DNA of 32,551 nucleotides, from positions 1-32,551 of the forward strand of contig CALVEZ010000036.1 in the NCBI GenBank assembly GCA_944326695.1. The letters run 5' to 3'. This document shows, in pieces, positions 14,794 through 20,754 of the stretch (position 1 is its first letter; each line of letters opens with the position of its first letter). The notes beneath the pieces were generated by a model, which worked only from the letters and a program-made list of their open reading frames with translations, did no database searches and was not told the origin of the DNA. The translations under genes and the position numbers were made by a program. The DNA is from Candidatus Bilophila faecipullorum. Lineage in GTDB: Bacteria > Desulfobacterota > Desulfovibrionia > Desulfovibrionales > Desulfovibrionaceae.

Positions 14794-14870
14794 AACCTGT
14801 CAAACTGCCCGTGAATAGTTATATCCGCGAAAAGAAGCCAAAGTATTTAATAATTGTGGGGATGTTTCGT
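14794..14870 (-). promoter_or_regulatory. Putative AT-rich leader/promoter of the mini-CRISPR array
   Basis: The stretch on the leader side of the array is AT-rich, with ATTATTAAATACT and a TATAAC (-10-like) on the minus strand about 25 bases before the first repeat. I see no convincing -35. The assignment depends on the array orientation inferred from repeat degeneration and the type I-F repeat match. A GTG-initiated plus-strand frame from 14811 (74 codons) overlaps this region but lacks a ribosome site and is not called. Confidence 0.4.
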
Positions 14871-14873
14871 TTT

Positions 14874-14904
14874 TTGACTTTATGGGGAGATAAGCCTCTA
14901 TCTA
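14874..14904 (+). promoter_or_regulatory. Weak candidate promoter for the 27-codon ORF
   Basis: TTGACT (14874-14879) is followed 18-19 bases later by CTATCT/TATCTA (14898-14904). Transcription from here would start near 14911, just before the first arm of the leader hairpin. The spacing is longer than ideal, so this is tentative. Confidence 0.35.
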
Positions 14905-14915
14905 AAGCAAGAAGA

Positions 14916-14965
14916 AGGTACCGGTCGTGGCAGAGCGATGGGGACGGTACCTCCCAAAAGGAGGT
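14916..14965 (+). promoter_or_regulatory. Leader RNA with two mutually exclusive hairpins controlling the Shine-Dalgarno
   Basis: Hairpin 1 pairs AGGTACCG (14916-14923) with CGGTACCT (14945-14952). Hairpin 2 pairs ACCTCC (14949-14954) with GGAGGT (14960-14965) around a CAAAA loop and buries the whole ribosome site of the small ORF. The two share bases 14949-14952, so only one can form: the first frees and the second hides the Shine-Dalgarno. In addition GAGATAA at 14887-14893 and again at 15104-15110 can pair with TTATCTC (14965-14971) just before the start codon. This is the architecture of a translational switch. Confidence 0.6.
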
Positions 14966-14971
14966 TATCTC

Positions 14972-15055
14972 ATGCGAGCTTTTTCCCGAGAGTTTTGTAT
15001 TGCATTTCTGGCAAACATTCTTGCCGATTTGGTAGGTTACTTGTTGAACCTCTAA
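14972..15055 (+). CDS. 27-residue hydrophobic peptide, possible type I-toxin-like small protein
   Basis: ATG 14972 follows an excellent Shine-Dalgarno (AAAGGAGGT) at seven bases. The product starts MRAFSREFCIAFLANILADL and continues VGYLLNL: a short charged N terminus, then a single hydrophobic helix able to cross a membrane. It is too short for ordinary gene calling. The structured leader hiding the ribosome site, the structured 3' part and a very strong terminator resemble type I toxin mRNAs, but no antisense RNA is shown. It could also be a phage lysis or exclusion peptide. Function unknown. Confidence 0.5.
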   Translation: MRAFSREFCIAFLANILADLVGYLLNL

Positions 15056-15061
15056 ATAGAG

Positions 15062-15133
15062 TTACCCCGGTAAGAGGTGAAGCTCTTCGCGGGGCGCAAA
15101 CTTGAGATAAGTGAGTCTCCGAGAGGTATTTCA
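15062..15133 (+). ncRNA. Structured 3' region of the small-ORF transcript
   Basis: CCCCG and CGGGG enclose an inner stem AAGAG/CTCTT (about 15065-15094). A second foldable element, AGTGAGTCTCCGAGAGG followed by TTTCACT, ends near 15134, just before the terminator. The segment carries no frame worth calling. GAGATAA at 15104 could reach back and pair with the bases before the small ORF start. I infer a folded 3' untranslated region or an independent small RNA; no Rfam-type family is recognised. Confidence 0.4.
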
Positions 15134-15136
15134 CTA

Positions 15137-15175
15137 GGCGGCGGGTGTTGGTGGCACCCGCCGCCCTTCTTTTTC
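15137..15175 (+). terminator. Strong rho-independent terminator after the small ORF
   Basis: GGCGGCGGGTG (15137-15147) pairs perfectly with CACCCGCCGCC (15155-15165), an 11-bp GC-rich stem with a seven-base loop, followed by CTTCTTTTTC. It ends the plus-strand transcript carrying the 27-codon ORF. Confidence 0.85.
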
Positions 15176-15213
15176 AATAGCCATTCATGGCGTCGGGGGC
15201 AAGGGAAAAGAGA

Positions 15214-15236
15214 AAGGCCGGGACGCCCCCGGCCTT
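15214..15236 (-). terminator. Terminator of the minus-strand island genes
   Basis: AAGGCCGGG (15214-15222) and CCCGGCCTT (15228-15236) form a 9-bp stem. On the minus strand it is followed by TTCTCTTTTCCC. It lies just past the stop of the membrane-protein gene at 15243, so it closes the minus-strand gene row. Confidence 0.65.
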
Positions 15237-15242
15237 CTGAGT

Positions 15243-15599
15243 CTACATAGTATTGTTTTCTTGTTGGTTGGGCATCGGAACGGAAAGTTGTCCTTTCCTA
15301 AATCCGTAGGCGTAGCCTGCGCTACCACCAGCACCAAGGAACACAGCGCTTTTTATGATTTCAAGGGCGATCTCATCTTTGCCAGTAAACATTGCTATAC
15401 AGCAAAAGGTAAGGACAAGAAAAATCACAAGAGCCCCAAAAATCATGTAATCACGTCTTGATTTTTGAAAATGATCCCGCCATCCTTTTTGATTCTCAAG
15501 GTTAGCACTGATCGTAATTTTTGCTATCTCAAATTGATGTTGATCTTTTTGAAGTTCAACCTGCACTTCCTGTGCTTGTGTAGGTAAATTAGAATCCAT
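15243..15599 (-). CDS. Two-transmembrane-segment hypothetical protein
   Basis: From the ATG at 15599 this is 118 residues: a helical, charged N-terminal half (EVQVELQKDQHQFEIAKITI), a strong membrane segment YMIFGALVIFLVLTFCCIAM, and a second weaker one (IKSAVFLGAGGSAGYAYGF) before a short tail. A TTG at 15662 preceded by GGAGG would add 21 residues and overlap the previous gene by about 70 bases; I cannot decide between them. No family recognised. Its place in a minus-strand accessory island of a prophage makes a lysogenic-conversion or exclusion role possible, without direct support. Base composition is AT-richer than phage structural genes. Confidence 0.6.
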   Translation of the reverse strand: MDSNLPTQAQEVQVELQKDQHQFEIAKITISANLENQKGWRDHFQKSRRDYMIFGALVIFLVLTFCCIAMFTGKDEIALEIIKSAVFLGAGGSAGYAYGFRKGQLSVPMPNQQENNTM

Positions 15600-15816
15600 A
15601 GGAGAATCTCTTTGTGATGGGGGCGAGCTTTGTTCTATATCTTGGCTTGTCCAGCTTGACAATGAAGCCTCCGAAACTGCCCGTTTCTAGGTTTGCCGGG
15701 GCAATACGGACATTCGCGGGGTTGATCTCTCCACGTTCGCGACGCTTCAAATATTCCTCAGCCGTGATGAATTCCTCTGTTTCAAGGAAGGTATCAAGGA
15801 TAGGAGCTTGCGTCAT
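15589..15816 (-). CDS. Small hypothetical protein (75 residues)
   Basis: The frame from ATG 15816, preceded by GAGGTG at suitable spacing, encodes MTQAPILDTFLETEEFITAE and onward, with a charged EEYLKRRERGEINPANVR segment and a basic C terminus (YRTKLAPITKRFSYGF). Sixteen extra codons upstream lack a better ribosome site. It slightly overlaps the following two-membrane-segment gene, so the two are probably co-expressed. It has no membrane segment and no family I recognise. Small soluble and membrane partner pairs are common in phage exclusion or toxin-antitoxin loci, but that is only a possibility here. Confidence 0.55.
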   Translation of the reverse strand: MTQAPILDTFLETEEFITAEEYLKRRERGEINPANVRIAPANLETGSFGGFIVKLDKPRYRTKLAPITKRFSYGF

Positions 15817-15876
15817 TTCAATCACCTCTTGAGCAAAAGTAACAACACTTTTTGTCGAATGCAACTGGTGACCTCA

Positions 15877-16245
15877 TCATCGGGTATTGAACTGCCTGAG
15901 AACCCCAAGCAGGTACACGCCCGGATTCCGGTAGTCTGGAAGGGTATCGGAGGGGTAGATCAAAGCTTCATCAAGCCACTGCTTGACCTGATCGAAAAGA
16001 AGCCTTTCAAGCGTGAACTTCTCTGTATTTTCTCCGGCTGATACCTTCGCCCTGTTCTCAATGCCGTGGTAGAGAGTCAAGGAAAACGAAAGATTTTTTG
16101 TTATTCGGTTATCTACTGAACAGTACCCTCCGCCGTTTTCGCCTAACATCATCCTGTTTGCGGTTCTCGTAGCACAGATGGCAAGGCGCATGTCGCCAAG
16201 CATGAATTCGAGGCCTTGTCGGGCTGTGTAGGTCGACGCGGTCAT
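15877..16245 (-). CDS. Hypothetical protein following the antirepressor
   Basis: From ATG 16245 the product has 122 residues (MTASTYTARQGLEFMLGDMR, then AICATRTANRMMLGENGGGY and a C-terminal helix FTLERLLFDQVKQWLDEALI). A longer frame upstream to 16530 is an out-of-frame shadow of the antirepressor gene. It begins 26 bases after the antirepressor stop on the same strand and has no strong Shine-Dalgarno, so it may be translationally linked to it. I recognise no family. Its AT content rises relative to the antirepressor. Confidence 0.5.
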   Translation of the reverse strand: MTASTYTARQGLEFMLGDMRLAICATRTANRMMLGENGGGYCSVDNRITKNLSFSLTLYHGIENRAKVSAGENTEKFTLERLLFDQVKQWLDEALIYPSDTLPDYRNPGVYLLGVLRQFNTR

Positions 16246-16271
16246 GAGTTGGTCAACGCGTCGGTGATAGT

Positions 16272-17237
16272 CTACCGGCCCTGTATGACGGCCACATTCG
16301 CCGCCAACCGCAGGTGCAGGCGCGCCATTTCCAGAGCCCGCCTGAAATTGTCCATCGCCGAGGCATGGGCACAGTACAGCCCGTCCATCAGGCAAGCCGT
16401 GCTGAACAGGGTATCGGCGTCCCGCCCCATGTCGGAAACAAGGTAGGAGAAGGAATCCCCCTGATGCCTGCGAATCTCGTTCAGCAGGGCGGCGAAGGCG
16501 TCGGAAAGGGCCTTTTCGCGCCGGGGCCAATCCTTCCAGAGTGCCATGAGCGCGGTTTCTTCCGGGCCGGGAACGTGCGCCCTGTTCACATGCGGCGGGT
16601 AGAAGCAGCCGTTGCGATACAGCGGGGGGCGTCCGGGCTGTGGGATGTGGGCGCAGGTCAGCACATCAATCTTATCCTGCACCCACCGGATGGCTTCCCT
16701 GACCTGCCCGATGGTGAGGGAATCGACAGAGGCCACCCCGAAATGCGCGTTCACCTGCGCGCGGGCCGAGGCGTAATGAATGGGGGCCATGCCCACCCAT
16801 GTGTTGATGATGGCGGTAAGCTGCTTGCGCTCCGGGTCGGTACGGCGGGAAGGACGGTCTGCTGTCATCGTGGTGTCACCGACCGTCACAGGGCTTTCAA
16901 CGGGCACCCTGTCGCCGTACTGCTCGATGACGTCGAGAACCCACTTGCGGAATGCCTTTGCTACCGGAGTCCGGGCGAACATGGCGAGGAGGTGGCAACC
17001 GCGGAGGGAGAAGATGCGGGCGCGCCCCTCAGCCCCGTTGTGGGGCTGTGCGGTAATTTCAACTACTTGCGTCATATCTGGCGTGAATTCATCGGCGTTG
17101 TTTCGGTAAAGACGCGAAACTTGATTTTCGCGTCCATACCCGAGAGCTCGGGCGAGTTCTGTAGCGCGAATCCAAGGCTGATTGCCGCGAGTGATGGGGG
17201 AGAAAGTGAAATCGTTGAAGCAAAGAGAAATTGACAT
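16272..17237 (-). CDS. BRO-N domain antirepressor-like protein (minus strand)
   Basis: The 321-residue protein starts MSISLCFNDFTFSPI, followed by WIRATELARALGYGRENQVSRLY and FSLRGCHLLAMFARTPVAKAFRKWVLDVIEQYG, the N-terminal BRO domain (about 5-115) of phage antirepressors. The C-terminal part (about 145-321) has a helical ERKQLTAIINTWVGM...SIGQVREAIRWVQDKI-like region, of the kind that often mediates protein contacts. AGGAGC stands upstream of ATG 17237; the longer frame to 17384 has no ribosome site. Antirepressors bind and inactivate phage repressors. It reads opposite to the late genes and is the first of two BRO proteins in the window. Confidence 0.8.
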   Translation of the reverse strand: MSISLCFNDFTFSPITRGNQPWIRATELARALGYGRENQVSRLYRNNADEFTPDMTQVVEITAQPHNGAEGRARIFSLRGCHLLAMFARTPVAKAFRKWVLDVIEQYGDRVPVESPVTVGDTTMTADRPSRRTDPERKQLTAIINTWVGMAPIHYASARAQVNAHFGVASVDSLTIGQVREAIRWVQDKIDVLTCAHIPQPGRPPLYRNGCFYPPHVNRAHVPGPEETALMALWKDWPRREKALSDAFAALLNEIRRHQGDSFSYLVSDMGRDADTLFSTACLMDGLYCAHASAMDNFRRALEMARLHLRLAANVAVIQGR

Positions 17238-17598
17238 AGAAGCTCCTGTAAATTTTCGACGTTCACAGAAGGCATTCTTCCCAACGAAAAATGCCGGATG
17301 GTCGAAACGGCTACAGGAACCGCTCCCCGCCTTTGGCCTTGCGGCTTGGACATATCGGGGACACCCGGCAAACATTGGATGCAATCATAGCCCAAAAGAC
17401 AGCCAAGAAAAATCTTGACTTTGGGAAAAGGGCATAAAAAAGCGCCTGCTGTCGGGTGGCGTTGCCGCCTGTAGGTGTTTTCGACGCACCGTGAAAAGAG
17501 GACAGCACAAAACGCAGAAATTGTAAAGGGAAAAGCAGGGGCGTTGCCCGCATCCAGATGTCCTTCATCCTTGGCGGGCAACGCCATGTTGGAACGTT
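17238..17598. other. Intergenic region upstream of the minus-strand antirepressor
   Basis: This 361-base stretch contains the ribosome site of the antirepressor, an AT-rich patch (17395-17445) that could hold its promoter but without a convincing -35/-10 pair, and the terminator of the upstream nuclease gene. I see no gene on either strand. A weak 12-of-17 resemblance to the late promoter element at 17487-17503 (minus strand) lacks the dyad. Confidence 0.5.
17540..17585 (-). terminator. Terminator of the HSDR_N-type nuclease gene
   Basis: GGCGTTGCCCGC (17540-17551) and GCGGGCAACGCC (17574-17585) form a perfect 12-bp stem with a 22-base loop. On the minus strand it is followed by CCTGCTTTTCCC. 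It lies 13 bases past the nuclease stop. Confidence 0.65.
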
Positions 17599-18669
17599 TT
17601 ACTTGTTATCGTATTTCAAGGCCGTAGCCCGGATTCGATCCGCAAAGGGGATAATATCTTCCAGTTTTTCGATGTCTTCCTTTGCGTCTTTATTGTCCCC
17701 ATCAAACAGTCCGACCCTCCACTGTTTCCCGTTGAAATACAGGCGGCACAGAGGCTTGAGCCTGTTGTCGTCGAGAAGGATGGAGCAGTAGCTGATGCTG
17801 TCCCGCATGGCTACGCGGCCAGGATCAACGGTGCCCACCAGAAGTGATTTGACAAGGTAATACGCTTCCTTTTCCTCTTCCGTGGTGACGATACGCGAGT
17901 CCTTCCCCTCTGTTTGTTCAGCTTCTTCCTGCACCACCTCTACAATTTCCGGTTTCTGCTGCGTCATGGCGTTCTTCAAACGGTCATTGATGCGGTCGTT
18001 GATGAACTGGTCGAGTGCGGCTGTAAGAATCGGGGTGAAGCGATCCAGAACGTTTTGCGTGATGCGGCCATCATACGTCTGGCCGATAAAAAACCGTGCA
18101 AAATCTTCGTGGGGCGTTTCCATCTGTTCACCCATGATGCGCTTGAACTCGCGGTTATACTTGAGTTCGTTTGCAGCACTCATGCAGGCGTCCCGATTAA
18201 ACTTGCCTTTTGCCAGTTTGCGCAGTTCCGGAAGCAGCATTTCGTCCATGTCGTCAAGGGCGAATTCCATATAGGGTTTGCTGTCCATTTTGTTTGCCGC
18301 TTCAAGGTCGGAATAGAAGCGGTAGCGGTTGCCGTCCGTCAGGATGGCAATGGGGGCCTCCGTCCCGTGGAAGTAAAGCTGAAGCTGGTTGCAGTGCTTC
18401 ATGTCAAGAGACGTGCCCAAAGCCTTGCATTCCAGAAGAAGGATAGGCTTGCCGTCCACAAGAATCGCGTAGTCCACGCGGGCGTCTTTATATTCGCCGA
18501 TGGGGGCGGAAAATTCGGGTACGACTTCCGCAGGATTGAAAACATCGTAACCCAGAGCCGCGATGAAGGGCATCACCAAGGCGTTTTTCGTGGCTTCTTC
18601 GGTCTTGAGAGCATCACTGAGATTCTTTACCTTTTTCGACAATTCCGCAATTCTTTCCGAGAAATCCAT
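17599..18669 (-). CDS. Stand-alone type I restriction HsdR N-terminal-like (PD-(D/E)XK) nuclease protein
   Basis: This 356-residue protein has an HSDR_N-type domain at about 20-140: TEEATKNALVMPFIAALGYDVF, ARVDYAILVDGKPILLLECKALG and QLYFHGTEAPIAILTDGNRYRFY. The catalytic D...ExK is Asp66 and Glu80-Cys-Lys82. The C-terminal half is helical, then has an RLYFNGKQWRVGLFD segment. There is no helicase and no HsdM/HsdS nearby, so it is not a complete type I restriction enzyme; such free-standing proteins are common in prophages and suspected of defence. ATG 18669 follows GGGAGAG. It has its own terminator, and its upstream neighbour is a membrane protein 45 bases away, so the two may be one operon. 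Confidence 0.8.
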   Translation of the reverse strand: MDFSERIAELSKKVKNLSDALKTEEATKNALVMPFIAALGYDVFNPAEVVPEFSAPIGEYKDARVDYAILVDGKPILLLECKALGTSLDMKHCNQLQLYFHGTEAPIAILTDGNRYRFYSDLEAANKMDSKPYMEFALDDMDEMLLPELRKLAKGKFNRDACMSAANELKYNREFKRIMGEQMETPHEDFARFFIGQTYDGRITQNVLDRFTPILTAALDQFINDRINDRLKNAMTQQKPEIVEVVQEEAEQTEGKDSRIVTTEEEKEAYYLVKSLLVGTVDPGRVAMRDSISYCSILLDDNRLKPLCRLYFNGKQWRVGLFDGDNKDAKEDIEKLEDIIPFADRIRATALKYDNK

Positions 18670-18714
18670 TATTCTCTCCCTTTTTTGAAGACGGTATCCA
18701 AGTTGAGTGTTCGG

Positions 18715-19278
18715 CTACTGATTCACTTTTGATGAGGCAGGCTGAGTTGTACTTTGTGGGGTGTCTTGTTTGGAGTCGGGATGCCCTCTAAACAAAGCTA
18801 TTAGGATATTAATTGCGGCAATGATAACAAAAATATAAAACAGCTTAACCCACCACGGTTTTTTAGGTTCGCTTTGCTGCACAAACGGGCTTGGTTCACC
18901 GCGCTCTTGGGCCAATTGGTCGTCAAAAAGGTGGGCGCGGATAGCCTCCATCATGGGGCTGTTTACCTTTGCCAGTGCCTTGCTTCCATTTTTGAATTCA
19001 ATAATGACCGTGGACTCAGTTGTTTTGCCTCCAGCTACAGCGCCCGCAACCGCTCCAATGCCTCCAAGCAAGACGCCGCCGACAAGGGCGCTTCCCAATG
19101 TTCCACCGAGTTTTTTGACCGATTCTTCATTGGCTACTTCGCAAGAGGCAATACTGGAAAGAAAAAGTTCTTTTGCTCCAAACATTTTTGAAGAGCAACG
19201 TAACTCATTTTTATTTTTGGTATAAATATATTCTTCTTTTCCGTAGTCTCCAGCCAGAAATTTGATGTAGGCAGCCAT
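18715..19278 (-). CDS. Membrane protein with glycine-zipper segment, unknown function
   Basis: The 187-residue protein starts MAAYIKFLAGDYGKEEYIYT. It contains a Gly/Ala/Val-rich segment (LGGTLGSALVGGVLLGGIGA, about 58-84), a short soluble part, and a C-terminal membrane helix (LFYIFVIIAAINILIALF) with a polar tail rich in Ser, Thr and Gln. GGGGGAGG precedes the ATG. I recognise no family; the N-terminal beta-like region (VIIEFKNGSKALAKVNSPMM) recalls small PH-like membrane proteins. It precedes the HSDR_N-like nuclease on the same strand and may act with it, since membrane partners are frequent in phage-defence pairs; this is inference only. Confidence 0.7.
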   Translation of the reverse strand: MAAYIKFLAGDYGKEEYIYTKNKNELRCSSKMFGAKELFLSSIASCEVANEESVKKLGGTLGSALVGGVLLGGIGAVAGAVAGGKTTESTVIIEFKNGSKALAKVNSPMMEAIRAHLFDDQLAQERGEPSPFVQQSEPKKPWWVKLFYIFVIIAAINILIALFRGHPDSKQDTPQSTTQPASSKVNQ

Positions 19279-19368
19279 ACATCCTCCCCCTTACTATAGA
19301 TGAAGCTATCATGGCATAGGCCACCTCAAAAATCCACCTCCGATGATGTGAAGGAAGACCGTTGCGCC

Positions 19369-19390
19369 GCCCCGATCAGGGGCTTTTCTT
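19369..19390 (+). terminator. Weak hairpin/T-run before late promoter copy 3
   Basis: GCCCC (19369-19373) and GGGGC (19379-19383) form a 5-bp stem with a GATCA loop followed by TTTTCTTTT. It is short but well placed just upstream of promoter copy 3, where it could insulate the tail operon from read-through. Confidence 0.4.
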
Positions 19391-19400
19391 TTGCCTGCGC

Positions 19401-19444
19401 GAACCTTGTTCATGGTGTGCTCACCTCTTCCCCTACTGCATCAT
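19401..19444 (+). promoter_or_regulatory. Late promoter element, copy 3 (before second BRO gene)
   Basis: GAACCTTGTTCATGGTG (19401-19417) differs from the other copies at one base outside the dyad. CATCAT follows at 19439-19444, 21 bases after the element as in copies 2 and 4. The predicted start near 19451 leaves a 20-base leader with GAGGTG before the ATG at 19471. Confidence 0.75.
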
Positions 19445-19470
19445 CTCCAAAACACTATTGAGGTGCAACG

Positions 19471-20262
19471 ATGGAAAATTCTCCCTTGGCTCTTTTCGAG
19501 CATGAAAAGTTTGGTTCCCTTCGCGTCGTCAGAAGTGAGCAGGGCGATCCTTGGTTCGTGGGAAAGGACGTGTGCGTGTGTTTGGAGATTGGCAATAGTC
19601 GTGATGCCGTCGCCTCTCTTGACGACGATGAAAAGGGTGTCGGTATTATCGACACCCCCGGTGGAAAACAGGAAATGTCCATCGTTTCCGAACCCGGCCT
19701 GTATTCCCTCATTCTGCGTTCCCGCAAGCCCGAAGCCAAGGCGTTCAAGCGATGGGTGACGCATGACATCCTCCCCTCCATCCGCAGGTCCGGCGGCTAC
19801 GTGATGGCCAAGCCCGACGATACCCCCGAAGCCATCCTCGCCCGCGCCGTGCTGGTCGCGCAGGACACCATCAGGCGCATCGAAGCCGAGCGCGACGAAG
19901 CGATCCGCACCAAGGCCGAAATCGGTTCCCGCCGCGAGGCCACCGCGATGGCGACCGCCTCCGCAGCCGTCCGCAAGGCTGCGGCCCTTGAGAACGAACT
20001 CGGCCGGGGCAGGGACTACAAGTCCGTGAAGGGCATCCCGTGGTTCCTCGATCTCTTCGCGGATACGCCCGCCGCGTATTCCGTAGCAGGCCGCAAGCTT
20101 TCCGACATGTCCCGGCGCATGGGATACAACATCCGGGAAATCGAGGACAGCTGTTTCGGGAGCGTGAAGGCCTATCACGTGGACGTGATCGAAGCCTTCC
20201 GGCTGGCTCTGAGAAACGACCTGAACATGCTGGGCAAGTACCGCCTCCGTCGTGCGGCATAG
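19471..20262 (+). CDS. BRO-N domain antirepressor-like protein (plus strand, late-type promoter)
   Basis: The 263-residue protein has a typical BRO-N domain at about 1-105 (ALFEHEKFGSLRVVRSEQGD, WFVGKDVCVCLEIGNSRDAV, GLYSLILRSRKPEAKAFKRWVTHDILPSIRRSGGYV). A charged helical linker follows, then a C-terminal domain (LFADTPAAYSVAGRKLSDMSRRMGYNIREI) that may bind DNA or protein. GAGGTG precedes ATG 19471. Being expressed from the late-type element is odd for an antirepressor, which usually acts early; it may serve late, or affect resident prophages. It ends four bases before promoter copy 4. Its BRO domain is only distantly similar to the minus-strand one. Confidence 0.8.
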   Translation: MENSPLALFEHEKFGSLRVVRSEQGDPWFVGKDVCVCLEIGNSRDAVASLDDDEKGVGIIDTPGGKQEMSIVSEPGLYSLILRSRKPEAKAFKRWVTHDILPSIRRSGGYVMAKPDDTPEAILARAVLVAQDTIRRIEAERDEAIRTKAEIGSRREATAMATASAAVRKAAALENELGRGRDYKSVKGIPWFLDLFADTPAAYSVAGRKLSDMSRRMGYNIREIEDSCFGSVKAYHVDVIEAFRLALRNDLNMLGKYRLRRAA

Positions 20263-20266
20263 CCTC

Positions 20267-20310
20267 GAACCTTGTTCACGGTGATTTCTTCCCGGCTCTT
20301 TCGTCATGAT
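20267..20310 (+). promoter_or_regulatory. Late promoter element, copy 4 (before connector and tail genes)
   Basis: GAACCTTGTTCACGGTG (20267-20283) is identical to copies 1 and 2, with CATGAT at 20305-20310, again 21 bases downstream. The predicted start near 20317 gives an 18-base leader with GGAGGG before ATG 20335. It begins five bases after the BRO stop, so the BRO gene is a one-gene unit between two late promoters. Confidence 0.75.
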
Positions 20311-20334
20311 GACCAAAACAACGGAGGGAAAGAT

Positions 20335-20751
20335 ATGGCCAGACCCAAAAAGAATACCGCCCCGGAAGCGGCGTCTCAGGCGACCAAGGCGGATACCGTG
20401 ATGATCGCCCTGAACCGCACGACCGGGATCAGCTTCAAGATGCCCGATGGTCGAAAGGTGCTCATCGAAGGCAACGCCGCCAGCCTGCGCGGCAAGGAAA
20501 AGGGTGTGCTGCCCGTGGGCGCGTTCGGGCTGACGCGGGTGAATGCCGACGATTGGGCGTACATCGAAAAGACTTATGGCCCGCACATGGAAATCTTCAA
20601 GTCCGGCCTCATCTTCGCGCAGGCGCGCAAGGCCGACGCGGTGGACGAGGCCGACGAAAGGGCGGAACTGCGCAACGGGCTGGAACCCGTGGACGTGGAG
20701 AACGATCCCAAGGCTCAGACCGAACCGCTTGAGAGCAAGGCGGGTTTCTAG
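20335..20751 (+). CDS. Conserved hypothetical virion-region protein
   Basis: This 138-residue protein has a Lys/Pro/Ala N terminus (MARPKKNTAPEAASQATKAD). A compact middle follows (TGISFKMPDGRKVLIEGNAA, LPVGAFGLTRVNADDWAYIEKTYGPHMEIF), and the tail is acidic. GGAGGG stands eight bases before ATG 20335; the longer frame from 20272 begins inside the promoter element. It is the first gene of the connector/tail operon and is likely a structural or assembly protein at the head-tail junction, but I recognise no family. The stop is followed three bases later by the next ATG. Confidence 0.7.
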   Translation: MARPKKNTAPEAASQATKADTVMIALNRTTGISFKMPDGRKVLIEGNAASLRGKEKGVLPVGAFGLTRVNADDWAYIEKTYGPHMEIFKSGLIFAQARKADAVDEADERAELRNGLEPVDVENDPKAQTEPLESKAGF

Positions 20752-20754
20752 TCC

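Noticed and set aside
14811..15035. 74-codon plus-strand GTG-initiated frame across the CRISPR leader and small-ORF leader.
   Set aside because: No ribosome site, and it crosses the hairpin region and runs through the better-supported 27-codon ORF in another frame.
14674..15096. CreTA-like arrangement, with a crRNA from the mini-array silencing the adjacent small ORF.
   Set aside because: Spacer 1 shares GCTCTTCG with 15082-15089 next to a GG, but the three PAM-proximal seed positions mismatch and the site is past the ORF. Spacer 2 shares only about five bases with the promoter region and has no PAM.
17487..17503. Minus-strand sequence ending TTTTCACGGTG, resembling the late promoter element upstream of the minus-strand antirepressor.
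   Set aside because: Only 12 of 17 positions match and the GAAC-CTT-GTTC dyad is absent; it lies about 250 bases from the gene start.
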